A stretch of DNA of 64,000 nt, from positions 4,526,001 to 4,590,000 of the forward strand of contig OY762070.1 of assembly GCA_963665195.1 (NCBI GenBank), given 5' to 3'. Both the position numbers and the translations under genes were made by a program. Origin of the DNA: VXYL01 sp963665195 (GTDB taxonomy: Bacteria; Pseudomonadota; Gammaproteobacteria; Pseudomonadales; Azotimanducaceae). Below are positions 34,654 through 42,849 of this stretch, in pieces (position 1 is the stretch's first letter; each line of letters begins with the position of its first letter). The notes beneath the pieces are model-generated. The model was not told the DNA's origin and did no database searches. It saw nothing but the letters and a program-made list of their open reading frames with translations.

Positions 34654-35252
34654 GCGGAGTCTTCAGCATCGAGGCTCGGTGGAATGACAACACCGAGGTA
34701 TCGGCCAAGCCCATGTTGAAAGTGGTGACGAAGTCCAACGGCGCCGAGCTGTGTCATCACGTTGTCGCGAGTCGTGACGAGTTCTGTCAATGCCTGAATT
34801 CCTGGCGTGAAAAAGATGCGCAGTTCTCAATCCTGCACCTATGGTTCCATGGATTCCCATGTGGCGTTTCGGTCAACGATGGGGCCCCGTCTTGGTCTTC
34901 GAGCACCAGACTCGACGACATCGCAGAGATCTTGGAGGGCTCATGTGAAGATTGTATTGCGCATTTCGGCGCGTGTTCCACGATGAGAGCAGAGCGATCT
35001 GAGCTAGTGAGGTTTCTCGACAAGACGAAACTTTCCGCCATCAGTGGATACAAGATCGACGTGGATTGGATTGAGCCACTGGCGTTGGAGTCGATCTACC
35101 TGCACTACTTGTGTGGCATCTTGACGCAAAGACAGACCTACCAAGCAAGCCCTGACGTGATGCGGATATGCAGGGACAAGCTGACGCACTCCAAGGAGAC
35201 TGCAGGTCTTTGCCGTGCGTTGGGATTCAGCATGGTAATCAAGGGAGACTGA
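34650..35252 (+). CDS. Small caspase-like (DUF6642-like) protein embedded between nuoE and nuoF
   Basis: This 200-residue protein is not part of complex I. A strand followed by His-Gly (LHLWFHGF, His67) and a second strand followed by a Cys (IAHFGACSTM, Cys109) give the His/Cys pair and order of caspase/CHAT-fold peptidases. LDDIAEILEG between them and AISGYKIDVDWIE after them are like the DUF6642 family as I remember it; peptidase activity is inferred. The ATG overlaps the nuoE stop, and the nuoF GTG starts 2 nt after its stop. Two sampled 60-nt lines are about 50-52% G+C, against 60-70% in nuoF, so the gene is probably acquired. Confidence 0.65.
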   Translation: MSGVFSIEARWNDNTEVSAKPMLKVVTKSNGAELCHHVVASRDEFCQCLNSWREKDAQFSILHLWFHGFPCGVSVNDGAPSWSSSTRLDDIAEILEGSCEDCIAHFGACSTMRAERSELVRFLDKTKLSAISGYKIDVDWIEPLALESIYLHYLCGILTQRQTYQASPDVMRICRDKLTHSKETAGLCRALGFSMVIKGD

Positions 35253-35254
35253 CT

Positions 35255-36535
35255 GTGGACGATGCTCGCCCCCTTATCGGAATCATCGACGCCGTAGGCG
35301 CCTCGGTGGACCTCGCCGCCTACGAATCCCACGACGGCTACGCGGCAGCCCGCAAGTCCCTCGCCACCATGGCCCCCACCGATATCATCGAGCTCGTCAA
35401 GGAAGCGAACCTGCGCGGGCGCGGCGGTGCTGGTTTCCCCACCGGGATGAAGTGGAGCTACGTCCCGCAAGAGGAGAAGGGCCTCAAATACCTCGTCTGC
35501 AATGCGGACGAGATGGAGCCCGGCACTTTCAAGGATCGCTACCTCCTGGAGTACAACCCGCACCTTCTCGTGGAAGGCATGATCGTCGGCGCGTGGGCCA
35601 TCGGCGCGGCCCAGGGCTACGTCTTCCTGCGCGGCGAGTACCACGAGCCGTACCGCTCGCTGCAGAAGGCCATCGACGAGGCCTACGCCAAGGGCTACCT
35701 GGGCCGCAACATCTTCGGTACCGGGTTCGATTTCGACCTGCGCATCCACCGCAGCGCCGGGCGCTACATCTGCGGCGAAGAAACCGCGCTGCTGAACGCC
35801 TTGGAAGGCAAGCGCGCCCAGCCCCGGCAGAAGCCGCCGTTCCCGCCGGCGAGCGGCGCCTGGGGAAGGCCGACCATCGTCAACAACGTGGAGACGTTCT
35901 GCAACGTCCCGGCCATCGTCCGCAACGGCGCGGAATGGTACGACGGGCTCGGCATCGGCGACGATGCCGGCACCAAGATCTACGGCGTATCGGGGCGCGT
36001 GAACAAGCCGGGATTATGGGAACTGCCCATCGGCACCACCATCCGCGAGATCATCGAAGAGCATGGCGGCGGGATGCGCGATGGCTACAAGCTGCGGGGC
36101 CTGCTGCCGGGCGGCGCATCGACGGACTTCCTCGTGGAAGAGCACCTGGACCTCGCCATGGACTACGGCACCATCCAAGCCGCCGGCAGCCGCATGGGCA
36201 CGGGCACGATGATCCTGATGGACGACTCCATCTGCCCGGTGGACATGTGCCGCAACCTGGAGCACTTCTTCGCCCAGGAATCCTGCGGCTTCTGCACGCC
36301 CTGCCGGGAAGGGCTGCCGTGGGTGGAAGAACTGCTGATCGAGATCGAAGAAGGCCGTGGCAAGCCGGGGGACCTCGAAATGCTGGACCGCAACGCCATG
36401 TTCATCGGCGGCGTCACCAACACGTTCTGCCTGCACGCGCCCGGCGCCATCGAGCCCCTAGCGAGCGCCCTGCGCTACTTCCGCGAGGACTTCGAAGAGC
36501 ACATCCGCACCGGGGCTTGCCCGTACCGGAAGTAG
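35255..36535 (+). CDS. nuoF: NADH-quinone oxidoreductase subunit F
   Basis: This 426-residue subunit binds NADH, FMN and cluster N3. GRGGAGFPTGMKW is the FMN/NADH glycine-rich loop, GAGRYICGEETALL-like sequence (SAGRYICGEETALL) follows, and ESCGFCTPCREG plus NTFCLHAPGA hold the [4Fe-4S] cluster. The GTG at 35255 has GGGAG 8 nt upstream, located inside the end of the caspase-like gene. The expected next gene, nuoG, is not here: a minus-strand ATPase gene ends 17 nt after nuoF. Confidence 0.97.
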   Translation: MDDARPLIGIIDAVGASVDLAAYESHDGYAAARKSLATMAPTDIIELVKEANLRGRGGAGFPTGMKWSYVPQEEKGLKYLVCNADEMEPGTFKDRYLLEYNPHLLVEGMIVGAWAIGAAQGYVFLRGEYHEPYRSLQKAIDEAYAKGYLGRNIFGTGFDFDLRIHRSAGRYICGEETALLNALEGKRAQPRQKPPFPPASGAWGRPTIVNNVETFCNVPAIVRNGAEWYDGLGIGDDAGTKIYGVSGRVNKPGLWELPIGTTIREIIEEHGGGMRDGYKLRGLLPGGASTDFLVEEHLDLAMDYGTIQAAGSRMGTGTMILMDDSICPVDMCRNLEHFFAQESCGFCTPCREGLPWVEELLIEIEEGRGKPGDLEMLDRNAMFIGGVTNTFCLHAPGAIEPLASALRYFREDFEEHIRTGACPYRK

Positions 36536-36552
36536 CGTCGGGGCAGATCCGG

Positions 36553-37728
36553 CTAGGCTGGCACGAGGTCGCGAACCTGCTGCCAAGGGATCAGCAAACT
36601 GCCGTCCGATTGCTGTCGCGCTTGGCTGCCGCCGTAGACGACGGCCCGTTGCAGGCCCGGCCGGATGCCCTCCAAGTACGCGCCAACGCGATTCGCCCCG
36701 TCGAACATGCTGCGCGACGGCGTCGCCCCCGACTTCGCCTCGACAAGGGTCAAGCGGTCCGCGCCGTCCACCACAAGGTCCAGTTCGGCGCCGGCGCGGT
36801 CCCGGTAGAAGGCGAGACCGCCGGTCGCGCCCCTGTTCGCGCGATGCTTCAGTACTTCCGAGACCATCCAAGTCTCGAACAACGCACCGCGCAGTGGATG
36901 CGCCACAAGCTGCTCGACGCTGCGGATGCCGAGCAGCCAGCACGCCAGCCCAGTGTCGTAGAAGTGCAGCTTCGGCATCTTCACCAGCCGTTTGCGGATG
37001 TCGGCGTGGAACGGCGGCAGCGGGAACGCCACGTAGCTCGCCTCGAGGATGCTGAACCACGCCTTGGCGCTCGGTTGCGAGATGCCACAGTCGTCCGCCA
37101 ACGACGAGTAGTTGAGAAGCTGACCGGTGCGGCCCGCGCACAGCGCCAGGAAGCGCTGGAATGTGGACAGGTCGCCGACATTGCTGATCGCGCGCACGTC
37201 TCGTTCGACATAGGTGCCCACGTAGGAACGCAGCCAAGACGAGGGATCGAGCGCTTGATCGAAGATGCGCGGATAGCCGCCTGCCAACAGGGCCGCCTCC
37301 AAGCTGGCGGGGCAAGTTTCGAACCGCGCGATCTCATCCCAGCACAGCGGCAGCAGGTCATGCACGGCAGTGCGCCCGGCAAGCGATTGGCTGATGGAAG
37401 CGCGCAGCGCGAAGTTCTGCGATCCGCTCAGTATCCAGCGACCCGGCGTCGGGTCTTCGTCAATGATGCCTTGCAGGTACGACAACAGGTCCGGCGCGCG
37501 CTGTACCTCGTCGATGATGGCGCCTTGCGGATACTGGGCGAGGAAGGCCCGAGGATCTTCCACGGCGAACGCCCGTTCATCGGGCGCCTCCAAGGAGCAG
37601 TAGGGACGGTCCGGGAACGTTGCCCGGCACAGCGTCGTCTTGCCGCTCTGACGCGGTCCCGTGACCGTGAGCGAAGGCGCCCATCGGGCCGCCCGCTTGA
37701 GTTCCGTCGCCAAGTCCCTCTGGATCAT
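36553..37728 (-). CDS. AAA_14/DUF4143 ATPase
   Basis: This 391-residue protein has the two-part layout of the AAA_14-DUF4143 family. Walker A is GPRQSGKTTL near the N-terminus, GAIIDEVQRAPDLLSYL is Walker B, and GRWILSGSQNFAL is sensor 1. The C-terminal domain has a nuclease-like GAELDLVV...LVEAKSG stretch, as in DUF4143. These ATPases are frequent in accessory DNA, and their role is unknown. The start at 37728 fits the family N-terminus. It converges on nuoF and is preceded by an 18-bp perfect inverted repeat. Confidence 0.85.
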   Translation of the reverse strand: MIQRDLATELKRAARWAPSLTVTGPRQSGKTTLCRATFPDRPYCSLEAPDERAFAVEDPRAFLAQYPQGAIIDEVQRAPDLLSYLQGIIDEDPTPGRWILSGSQNFALRASISQSLAGRTAVHDLLPLCWDEIARFETCPASLEAALLAGGYPRIFDQALDPSSWLRSYVGTYVERDVRAISNVGDLSTFQRFLALCAGRTGQLLNYSSLADDCGISQPSAKAWFSILEASYVAFPLPPFHADIRKRLVKMPKLHFYDTGLACWLLGIRSVEQLVAHPLRGALFETWMVSEVLKHRANRGATGGLAFYRDRAGAELDLVVDGADRLTLVEAKSGATPSRSMFDGANRVGAYLEGIRPGLQRAVVYGGSQARQQSDGSLLIPWQQVRDLVPA

Positions 37729-37747
37729 GGCACTGGAACGTAGCACA

Positions 37748-37790
37748 GGGCTTGGCTGATTCAAAGTCTGATTTTGAATCAGCCAAGCCC
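37748..37790. repeat. Perfect 18-bp inverted repeat
   Basis: GGGCTTGGCTGATTCAAA (37748-37765) and its exact reverse complement (37773-37790) flank a 7-nt loop. It lies 20-62 nt upstream of the DUF4143 ATPase start. It could be an operator, a leader hairpin or an attachment-like site; there is no T-tract for a classical terminator. No second copy was noticed in the window. Confidence 0.9.
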
Positions 37791-37825
37791 CGCGCCATGC
37801 GACCGACGCGCGCCGAGCACGAAAC

Positions 37826-37912
37826 TCACCAGCGGCGGCCTTCGCGGATCAGCTCGATGACCTCTTCAGCCGTGAAGCCGACGCGCCTGTTGCGCCTCCG
37901 CCACTCCCGAAA
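37826..37912 (-). pseudogene. C-terminal fragment of a small lost gene
   Basis: A 28-codon minus-strand frame reads FREWRRRNRRVGFTAEEVIE and continues to REGRRW and a stop. The upstream part is closed by a stop codon, so only the last ~28 residues of a protein remain. The helical, Arg-rich ending resembles small antitoxin-like or nuclease-associated proteins, but no family is claimed. The remaining DNA between 37791 and 38022 holds nothing else. Confidence 0.3.
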
Positions 37913-38022
37913 CCGCTACACGGCCACCCTCTGAACCGCGCCCTGAACCGCGCCGTCCCGAGGCGGTGAGACAGGCATGAGCTTGCCTTGCCGTGCCAAA
38001 GCCTGCCTCCCTTGGCCGTCCG

Positions 38023-39153
38023 TCAGTCCGCCCCCACGGCATCCGCCAGCCGTTCGCTGGCCTCAAGGAAGTCCTCCATGAACTCGTAGACCACCTGGCG
38101 CGTCGTTTGGATGGAGTTCATCAGCCCCACGCCCTGGCCGACGAACGACGTGGCGAGCTGGCGCGCACCTTCGTGGCCGCCTTCCGCGAGCTTGGTCACC
38201 TTGCCGAGCGCCGGTTCGCTGACCAGCGATTGCAGCGGCATGGGCAGCGGCGCGGGCGCATCCTCGGACTCCCAAGCGTCCGTCCACGGCGAGCGCAGCT
38301 GGCGCGAGTATTTGCCGGTGCGCGCCTGGGAGCGAACGGTCTGGCGCGAGTTCGCCTGCACGTACTTCTCCTTGATGACCGGCGAGGTCTCGGCCTCCGC
38401 CGTGGTGAGCCACATGGAACCCGTCCACGCTCCGGCGGCGCCCATCGCCATGCAGGCCGCCATCTGCCGCCCGGTGACGATGCCGCCCGCCGCCAGCACC
38501 GGCGTGTCGTGGCCGGCGATGGCTTGCAGCACCTCCGGCACCAGCACCATCGTCGACACCTCGCCGCAGTGGCCACCCGCCTCGGTGCCGGCCACCACCA
38601 GGATGTCCACGCCCGCTTCCACCTGCTTGATCGCATGCTCTCGGGCGCCCACCAGCGCCGCAGTCAGCACGCCCCGCTCCTTGCCCATCTCCAGCATGTA
38701 GCGCGGCGGCACGCCGAGGGCGTTGACGATCAGCTTGATCGGATGCGAGAACGCCACGTCGATGATGTTCGTCGCCCGCCCGGTGGTGAGGAATCCGCCG
38801 CCTCCGCCCACTTGGTTCTGGTAGAGATCGCTGGTGTCGACGTTGTGCTGCGCCAGGATGTTGCGGGCGAAGTCGCGATGCTCGTCCGGCACCATGTCGA
38901 GCGTGTCGTCCGCCGTGGTGTCGTCCGTGGTGGCCATGCTGGTGGGCGCGATGAGGTCCACGCCGTAGGGCTTGCCGTCGATGTGCTCGTCGATCCAGTT
39001 GAGCTCGATCTGAAGGGTCTGGGCGTTGTAGCCGGCGGCGCCGAGCACGCCCATGCCGCCCGCCTTCGAGACCTCGACCACCACGTCGCGGCAGTGGGTG
39101 AAGGCGAGCAGGGGGAAGTCGATGCCGAACATGTCGCAGATGGGGGATTTCAT
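38023..39153 (-). CDS. Nitronate monooxygenase-like flavoprotein
   Basis: This 376-residue TIM-barrel flavoenzyme belongs to the NMO/2-nitropropane dioxygenase-like group. KSPICDMFGIDFPLLAFTH is a typical opening. VDILVVAGTEAGGHCGE holds the FMN-binding glycine stretch and the catalytic-type His, and VLAAGGIVTGRQMAACMAMGA is the FMN phosphate loop. The region HNVDTSDLYQNQVGG is unusual. The group includes enzymes that detoxify propionate-3-nitronate and others acting on different substrates, so the reaction is unsure. Confidence 0.82.
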   Translation of the reverse strand: MKSPICDMFGIDFPLLAFTHCRDVVVEVSKAGGMGVLGAAGYNAQTLQIELNWIDEHIDGKPYGVDLIAPTSMATTDDTTADDTLDMVPDEHRDFARNILAQHNVDTSDLYQNQVGGGGGFLTTGRATNIIDVAFSHPIKLIVNALGVPPRYMLEMGKERGVLTAALVGAREHAIKQVEAGVDILVVAGTEAGGHCGEVSTMVLVPEVLQAIAGHDTPVLAAGGIVTGRQMAACMAMGAAGAWTGSMWLTTAEAETSPVIKEKYVQANSRQTVRSQARTGKYSRQLRSPWTDAWESEDAPAPLPMPLQSLVSEPALGKVTKLAEGGHEGARQLATSFVGQGVGLMNSIQTTRQVVYEFMEDFLEASERLADAVGAD

Positions 39154-39299
39154 GCACTCGCGCCTGCTGTTTGGGACGGGCGATGCTACACCGTGATGGG
39201 CGAACGGATGCACTCGCACGATCCCGGCAACTTGGTAGCATATGGGGTAGAGGTTGGAGTCGTGCGGGCCACACGCCGCACTGAAGGGGAGAAGAGAGC

Positions 39300-42077
39300 A
39301 TGTCGAACGACCAAGCGCGATGGACGGTGCCTTGGCGCGCCCTGGTTGCGGGCGCCCTGCTGCTGGCAGGCACCACCGCGCCCGGCCAGGAGGCCGACGA
39401 GTCGGAGGTGGACGACGACGAGGTCGACGAGATCATGATCGTCACCGGCATCCGCGGCAGCATGGCGCAGTCGCTGGAGCGCAAGCGCATGGCGGACCAC
39501 TTCATGGACGCCATCACCGCCGAGGACATCGGCGCGTTTCCGGACCAGAACCTGGCGGAATCCCTGCAGCGGGTCAGCGGCGTCGCCATCGACCGCAAGA
39601 GCGGCGAGGGCGCGTTCGTGAGCGTGCGCGGCCTCGGCCCGCAGTTCGTGCAGACGACGATCAACGGTCGCGTGTCCGCATCCAACGTCTCGCCCGGCAG
39701 CCACGACGGCCGCGGCGCGACCAACGCGGGCTCGCGCACGGTGGGCTTCCACGCCTTCCAGTCCGGGCTGGTGCAGGCGGTGGAAGTACACAAGTCGCCG
39801 CGCGCCGACCACGTCGAGGGCGGACTCGGCGGCTTCGTCGACATCCAGGCGCGCAAGCCCCTGGACCTCGGCGAGCGGCACATCGCGGTGGCGCTCGACT
39901 CCACGCGCAACGAACTGGCGGACGATATGGCGCCGGGCGTATTCGCGCTCTTCAGCGACGTGCTGAGCGAGGGCTTCGGCGTCATGGTGTCGGCGCAGTG
40001 GGACAACCGGGTGTTCCGGTCGGACTCGCTGCACCACTACTCCTACATCGGGGACCCGCGCACGGTCACCATCGGCGGCCAGGAGCTGACGGGCTACTAC
40101 CCGCGGCAGTTGCTCGGCGAATTGCACCTGACGGACCGCGATCGCCTGAACATCTCCTCTTCCGTGCAGTTCCGGCCTTCGGACCGCGTGGACATCACCT
40201 TGGACCTCCTCTACACGGACAACGCCGAGGACGAGCGGGATTTCTGGCGCGACTTCCGCATCCAGCAGGGGCATCGGAACATCACCGACGCGACCTTGAA
40301 GAGCGACAACGGCACGGGGGTCTTCACGATGATTTCGACCTCCGGCGCGGGTCTCTTCGTCCAGCACGCGACCGAGGTGGTGGACACCGAGGCCATGAAC
40401 TTCGGCGGCAACATCGAGATCCAGGCGACGGAGCGCATGACGGTGAGCTTCGACGCGACGATCTCCGCCACCGAGTCGCCGATCACCAACCGCGACTACC
40501 TGATGCGCAACACCGGCACGCAGATGACCTACCAGAAATACGGTCCGGGCGGCATGCCGTCGCTCACGTCGTCGTCTCCGCTGACCGATCCGAACTGGTT
40601 CCATGTGGTGAAGCACTCGATCCAGGACCACTTGGTGGACGACCGGATCACGCAATTCCGTGCCGATGCGACCTACGAGGTGGGCGGTGCCTGGCTCGAG
40701 ACGATCCAGTTCGGCGCGCGCACGTACCGCCAGGATCGCCGCGACCGGCACCGCTATCTGAACAGCCGCGCCTTCATCCGCTCGCCGATCCAGGAATTCG
40801 GCGGCAACGATCCGTTCCCGGCGGAGTCGGACTTCATGAGCGGGCTCGGCAACCGCTTCCCCAGCCCGATCCTGAATCCCAATCTGAACGTGATCCAGCG
40901 GACGTTCACCACCCGGGCGGACGACATCCTCGCCGGCGGCGGTTTCAACACGGGCACGGCCAAGTCGCTGGAGGCCTTCCGCACCGGCCGGTTCAACGAA
41001 GACCTCAACCACGACGACGACGGCAACGCGCTCTACGCCATGGTGACGTTCGCAGGCAACCTCGGCGATCTGCCGTATTCCGGCAACTTCGGCGTGCGCT
41101 ACGTGGACAACAGCACCGGCTCTATCGGAGAAATCTCGCAGCCGGTGGACATCATCTTCCACGATGACCAAGACCCGGAGATCATCCTGTCCGACCCGGA
41201 ATTCGTCAACGTCAGCCACTCCTATACGGAGGTGCTGCCGTCGTTCAACGTGCGCTTCGACCCGCGCGACGATGTCGTGGTGCGCGCGTCGCTCGCCAAG
41301 GTGCTGAGCCGGCCGCGGTATCTGGACCTCAACCCGCGCCGCACCGTGCAAGCGAGGGTGCGCACCATGCGCGGCGGCAACGGCGAGCTGGATCCCACCA
41401 CGGCGGTGCAGTTCGACCTCGCTCTGGAGTGGTACTTCGCCGACTATTCGATCGCCTCGTTCGGCATCTTTACCAAGTCCATCGAGTCGTTCGTACAGCC
41501 GGAGATCGAGCAGGTTCCGTGGGCGGGCGGCACGGACCCGGCGACGGGCCTGCCGCTGGTGTTCACCCTGTTCCGGCCGCTGAACACCGGCGAATCGGAT
41601 CTCAGAGGCTTCGAGCTCAACTTCCAGCGCACGATGGATGGCCTGTTGCCATCGCCGTTCGACGGCCTCGGCGTCATCGCCAACTACACCTACATCAGCT
41701 CCGGCTCGGACTTCCGCAACGAGAAGACCAACGCCGCCTACGGCATTCCGGGGCTGTCGGAGAACACCGTCAACTTCACGCTGTTCTACGAGAAAGGGCC
41801 GTGGGGCGGCCGCGTCTCCTACAACCGGCGCGACGAGTTCCTGGACAGCATCGCCGACGGTTCGGGCCACCCGTACTTCGTGGACTTGTACGATCAGATC
41901 GACGCATCGTTCAGCTTCAAGCCGAACGACCGCCTGTCGTTCGCGCTCGAGGCGATCAACCTGACGGACGAGAACGTGTACTACTACAACCTGCTGGCGA
42001 CGGGAACGGAGAAGCACTTCTCCAGTGCCATCAACGCGGGCCGCAGGTTCCAGTTCGGCGTCCGCTTCAAAATGTAG
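39300..42077 (+). CDS. TonB-dependent outer-membrane receptor
   Basis: This 925-residue protein has a signal peptide (through about residue 29), an acidic linker and a TonB-box-like EIMIVTGIRGS. The plug domain follows (ITAEDIGAFPDQNLAESLQRVSGV by position, about residues 72-95; VSVRGLGPQFVQTTINGR). A ~700-residue barrel ends in a phenylalanine-rich final strand (RRFQFGVRFKM). The plug matches the Caulobacter/Xanthomonas-type receptors (TIGR01782 style) that import oligosaccharides or related compounds. It is divergent from the NMO-like gene and upstream of a sugar-acid dehydratase, which fits a carbohydrate role. The exact substrate is unknown. Confidence 0.95.
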   Translation: MSNDQARWTVPWRALVAGALLLAGTTAPGQEADESEVDDDEVDEIMIVTGIRGSMAQSLERKRMADHFMDAITAEDIGAFPDQNLAESLQRVSGVAIDRKSGEGAFVSVRGLGPQFVQTTINGRVSASNVSPGSHDGRGATNAGSRTVGFHAFQSGLVQAVEVHKSPRADHVEGGLGGFVDIQARKPLDLGERHIAVALDSTRNELADDMAPGVFALFSDVLSEGFGVMVSAQWDNRVFRSDSLHHYSYIGDPRTVTIGGQELTGYYPRQLLGELHLTDRDRLNISSSVQFRPSDRVDITLDLLYTDNAEDERDFWRDFRIQQGHRNITDATLKSDNGTGVFTMISTSGAGLFVQHATEVVDTEAMNFGGNIEIQATERMTVSFDATISATESPITNRDYLMRNTGTQMTYQKYGPGGMPSLTSSSPLTDPNWFHVVKHSIQDHLVDDRITQFRADATYEVGGAWLETIQFGARTYRQDRRDRHRYLNSRAFIRSPIQEFGGNDPFPAESDFMSGLGNRFPSPILNPNLNVIQRTFTTRADDILAGGGFNTGTAKSLEAFRTGRFNEDLNHDDDGNALYAMVTFAGNLGDLPYSGNFGVRYVDNSTGSIGEISQPVDIIFHDDQDPEIILSDPEFVNVSHSYTEVLPSFNVRFDPRDDVVVRASLAKVLSRPRYLDLNPRRTVQARVRTMRGGNGELDPTTAVQFDLALEWYFADYSIASFGIFTKSIESFVQPEIEQVPWAGGTDPATGLPLVFTLFRPLNTGESDLRGFELNFQRTMDGLLPSPFDGLGVIANYTYISSGSDFRNEKTNAAYGIPGLSENTVNFTLFYEKGPWGGRVSYNRRDEFLDSIADGSGHPYFVDLYDQIDASFSFKPNDRLSFALEAINLTDENVYYYNLLATGTEKHFSSAINAGRRFQFGVRFKM

Positions 42078-42121
42078 CAGCGACCCAGCTCGGCGTCCGC
42101 ATGGGCGCCGGCGCGGCGTCT

Positions 42122-42847
42122 TCAGATGATGATCGACATCGCCGCGATACGCCAGGAAGCGGCTTCCTTCGCCATGAGGAACACGGCCTCGGCTTTCCGT
42201 CCGGGCGTGCGCACGGTCGCGGCGACGTTGGCCCCGCGCATCCCGCCTTGAGCGACGCAAGCGCTGTCGATGGTGCAGTCGCCTTCCGGCAGCAGGGGCA
42301 GCCGCTGCGCGAATGCCGCCGCGTTCGGCGACCGCTTGACGGAGCCGACGCCGACTTCGGCGAACGGATAGCGCACGAGCGCCGAAGCCAGCGACCAGTT
42401 GCGTAGCCGCAAGGCATCGGAATACCGGCGGACGGTCGCCGCAGGATCGGCGTCGTCCGCGCTTTGCCACACCGGCACGGCCCCGCAGGCGAACCGTGCT
42501 TGGATTCCCCAGGAACCATCGATGCGCGTCATCACGTACAGGACGCGGTTCTGAAGAATCGCCTCGTCGTCGGCGTCGTAGCGCGTCCAGCCGCCCGCCA
42601 AGTGGATGTGATCGGCCGATTCGTGCAGCCGCACCGGTTCGATGCCTTCCGTGTACACCCAGCCCGTCGCCTCGCGCTCGGTCCACGAGGCGTCGCTCGC
42701 GTATTCCTCAGCGGTTTCGTAGTAGGCGAAGCCGCCGGGGCCGGCGACGCGCACATGCGGGTAATGGTTGACGGCTGCCCAGGCGCGGGCGTCCTTGGCG
42801 CGGTCGGCGCGGAAGAACTCCCGGTAGACGTCCTCGGGCTTGCCCAC
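42122..42847 (-). CDS. NTF2/SnoaL-like protein
   Basis: This ~241-residue protein looks like two NTF2-like cone domains in tandem. The first begins PEDVYREFFRADRAKDARAWAAVNHYPHVRVAG; the second begins near DPAATVRRYSDALRLRNWSL. Such folds bind small molecules or act as isomerases or dehydratases, and no catalytic residue is certain. The GTG at 42847 lies just after the stop of the DgoD-like gene on the same strand, so the two are probably co-transcribed. Confidence 0.65.
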   Translation of the reverse strand: MGKPEDVYREFFRADRAKDARAWAAVNHYPHVRVAGPGGFAYYETAEEYASDASWTEREATGWVYTEGIEPVRLHESADHIHLAGGWTRYDADDEAILQNRVLYVMTRIDGSWGIQARFACGAVPVWQSADDADPAATVRRYSDALRLRNWSLASALVRYPFAEVGVGSVKRSPNAAAFAQRLPLLPEGDCTIDSACVAQGGMRGANVAATVRTPGRKAEAVFLMAKEAASWRIAAMSIII

Positions 42848-42849
42848 CG

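Noticed and set aside
39186..42686. A 1166-codon open frame on the minus strand across the TonB receptor gene
   Set aside because: Its product is rich in Arg, Val and His with no domain or membrane pattern. It mirrors the codon bias of the receptor gene on the other strand, which has full family motifs.
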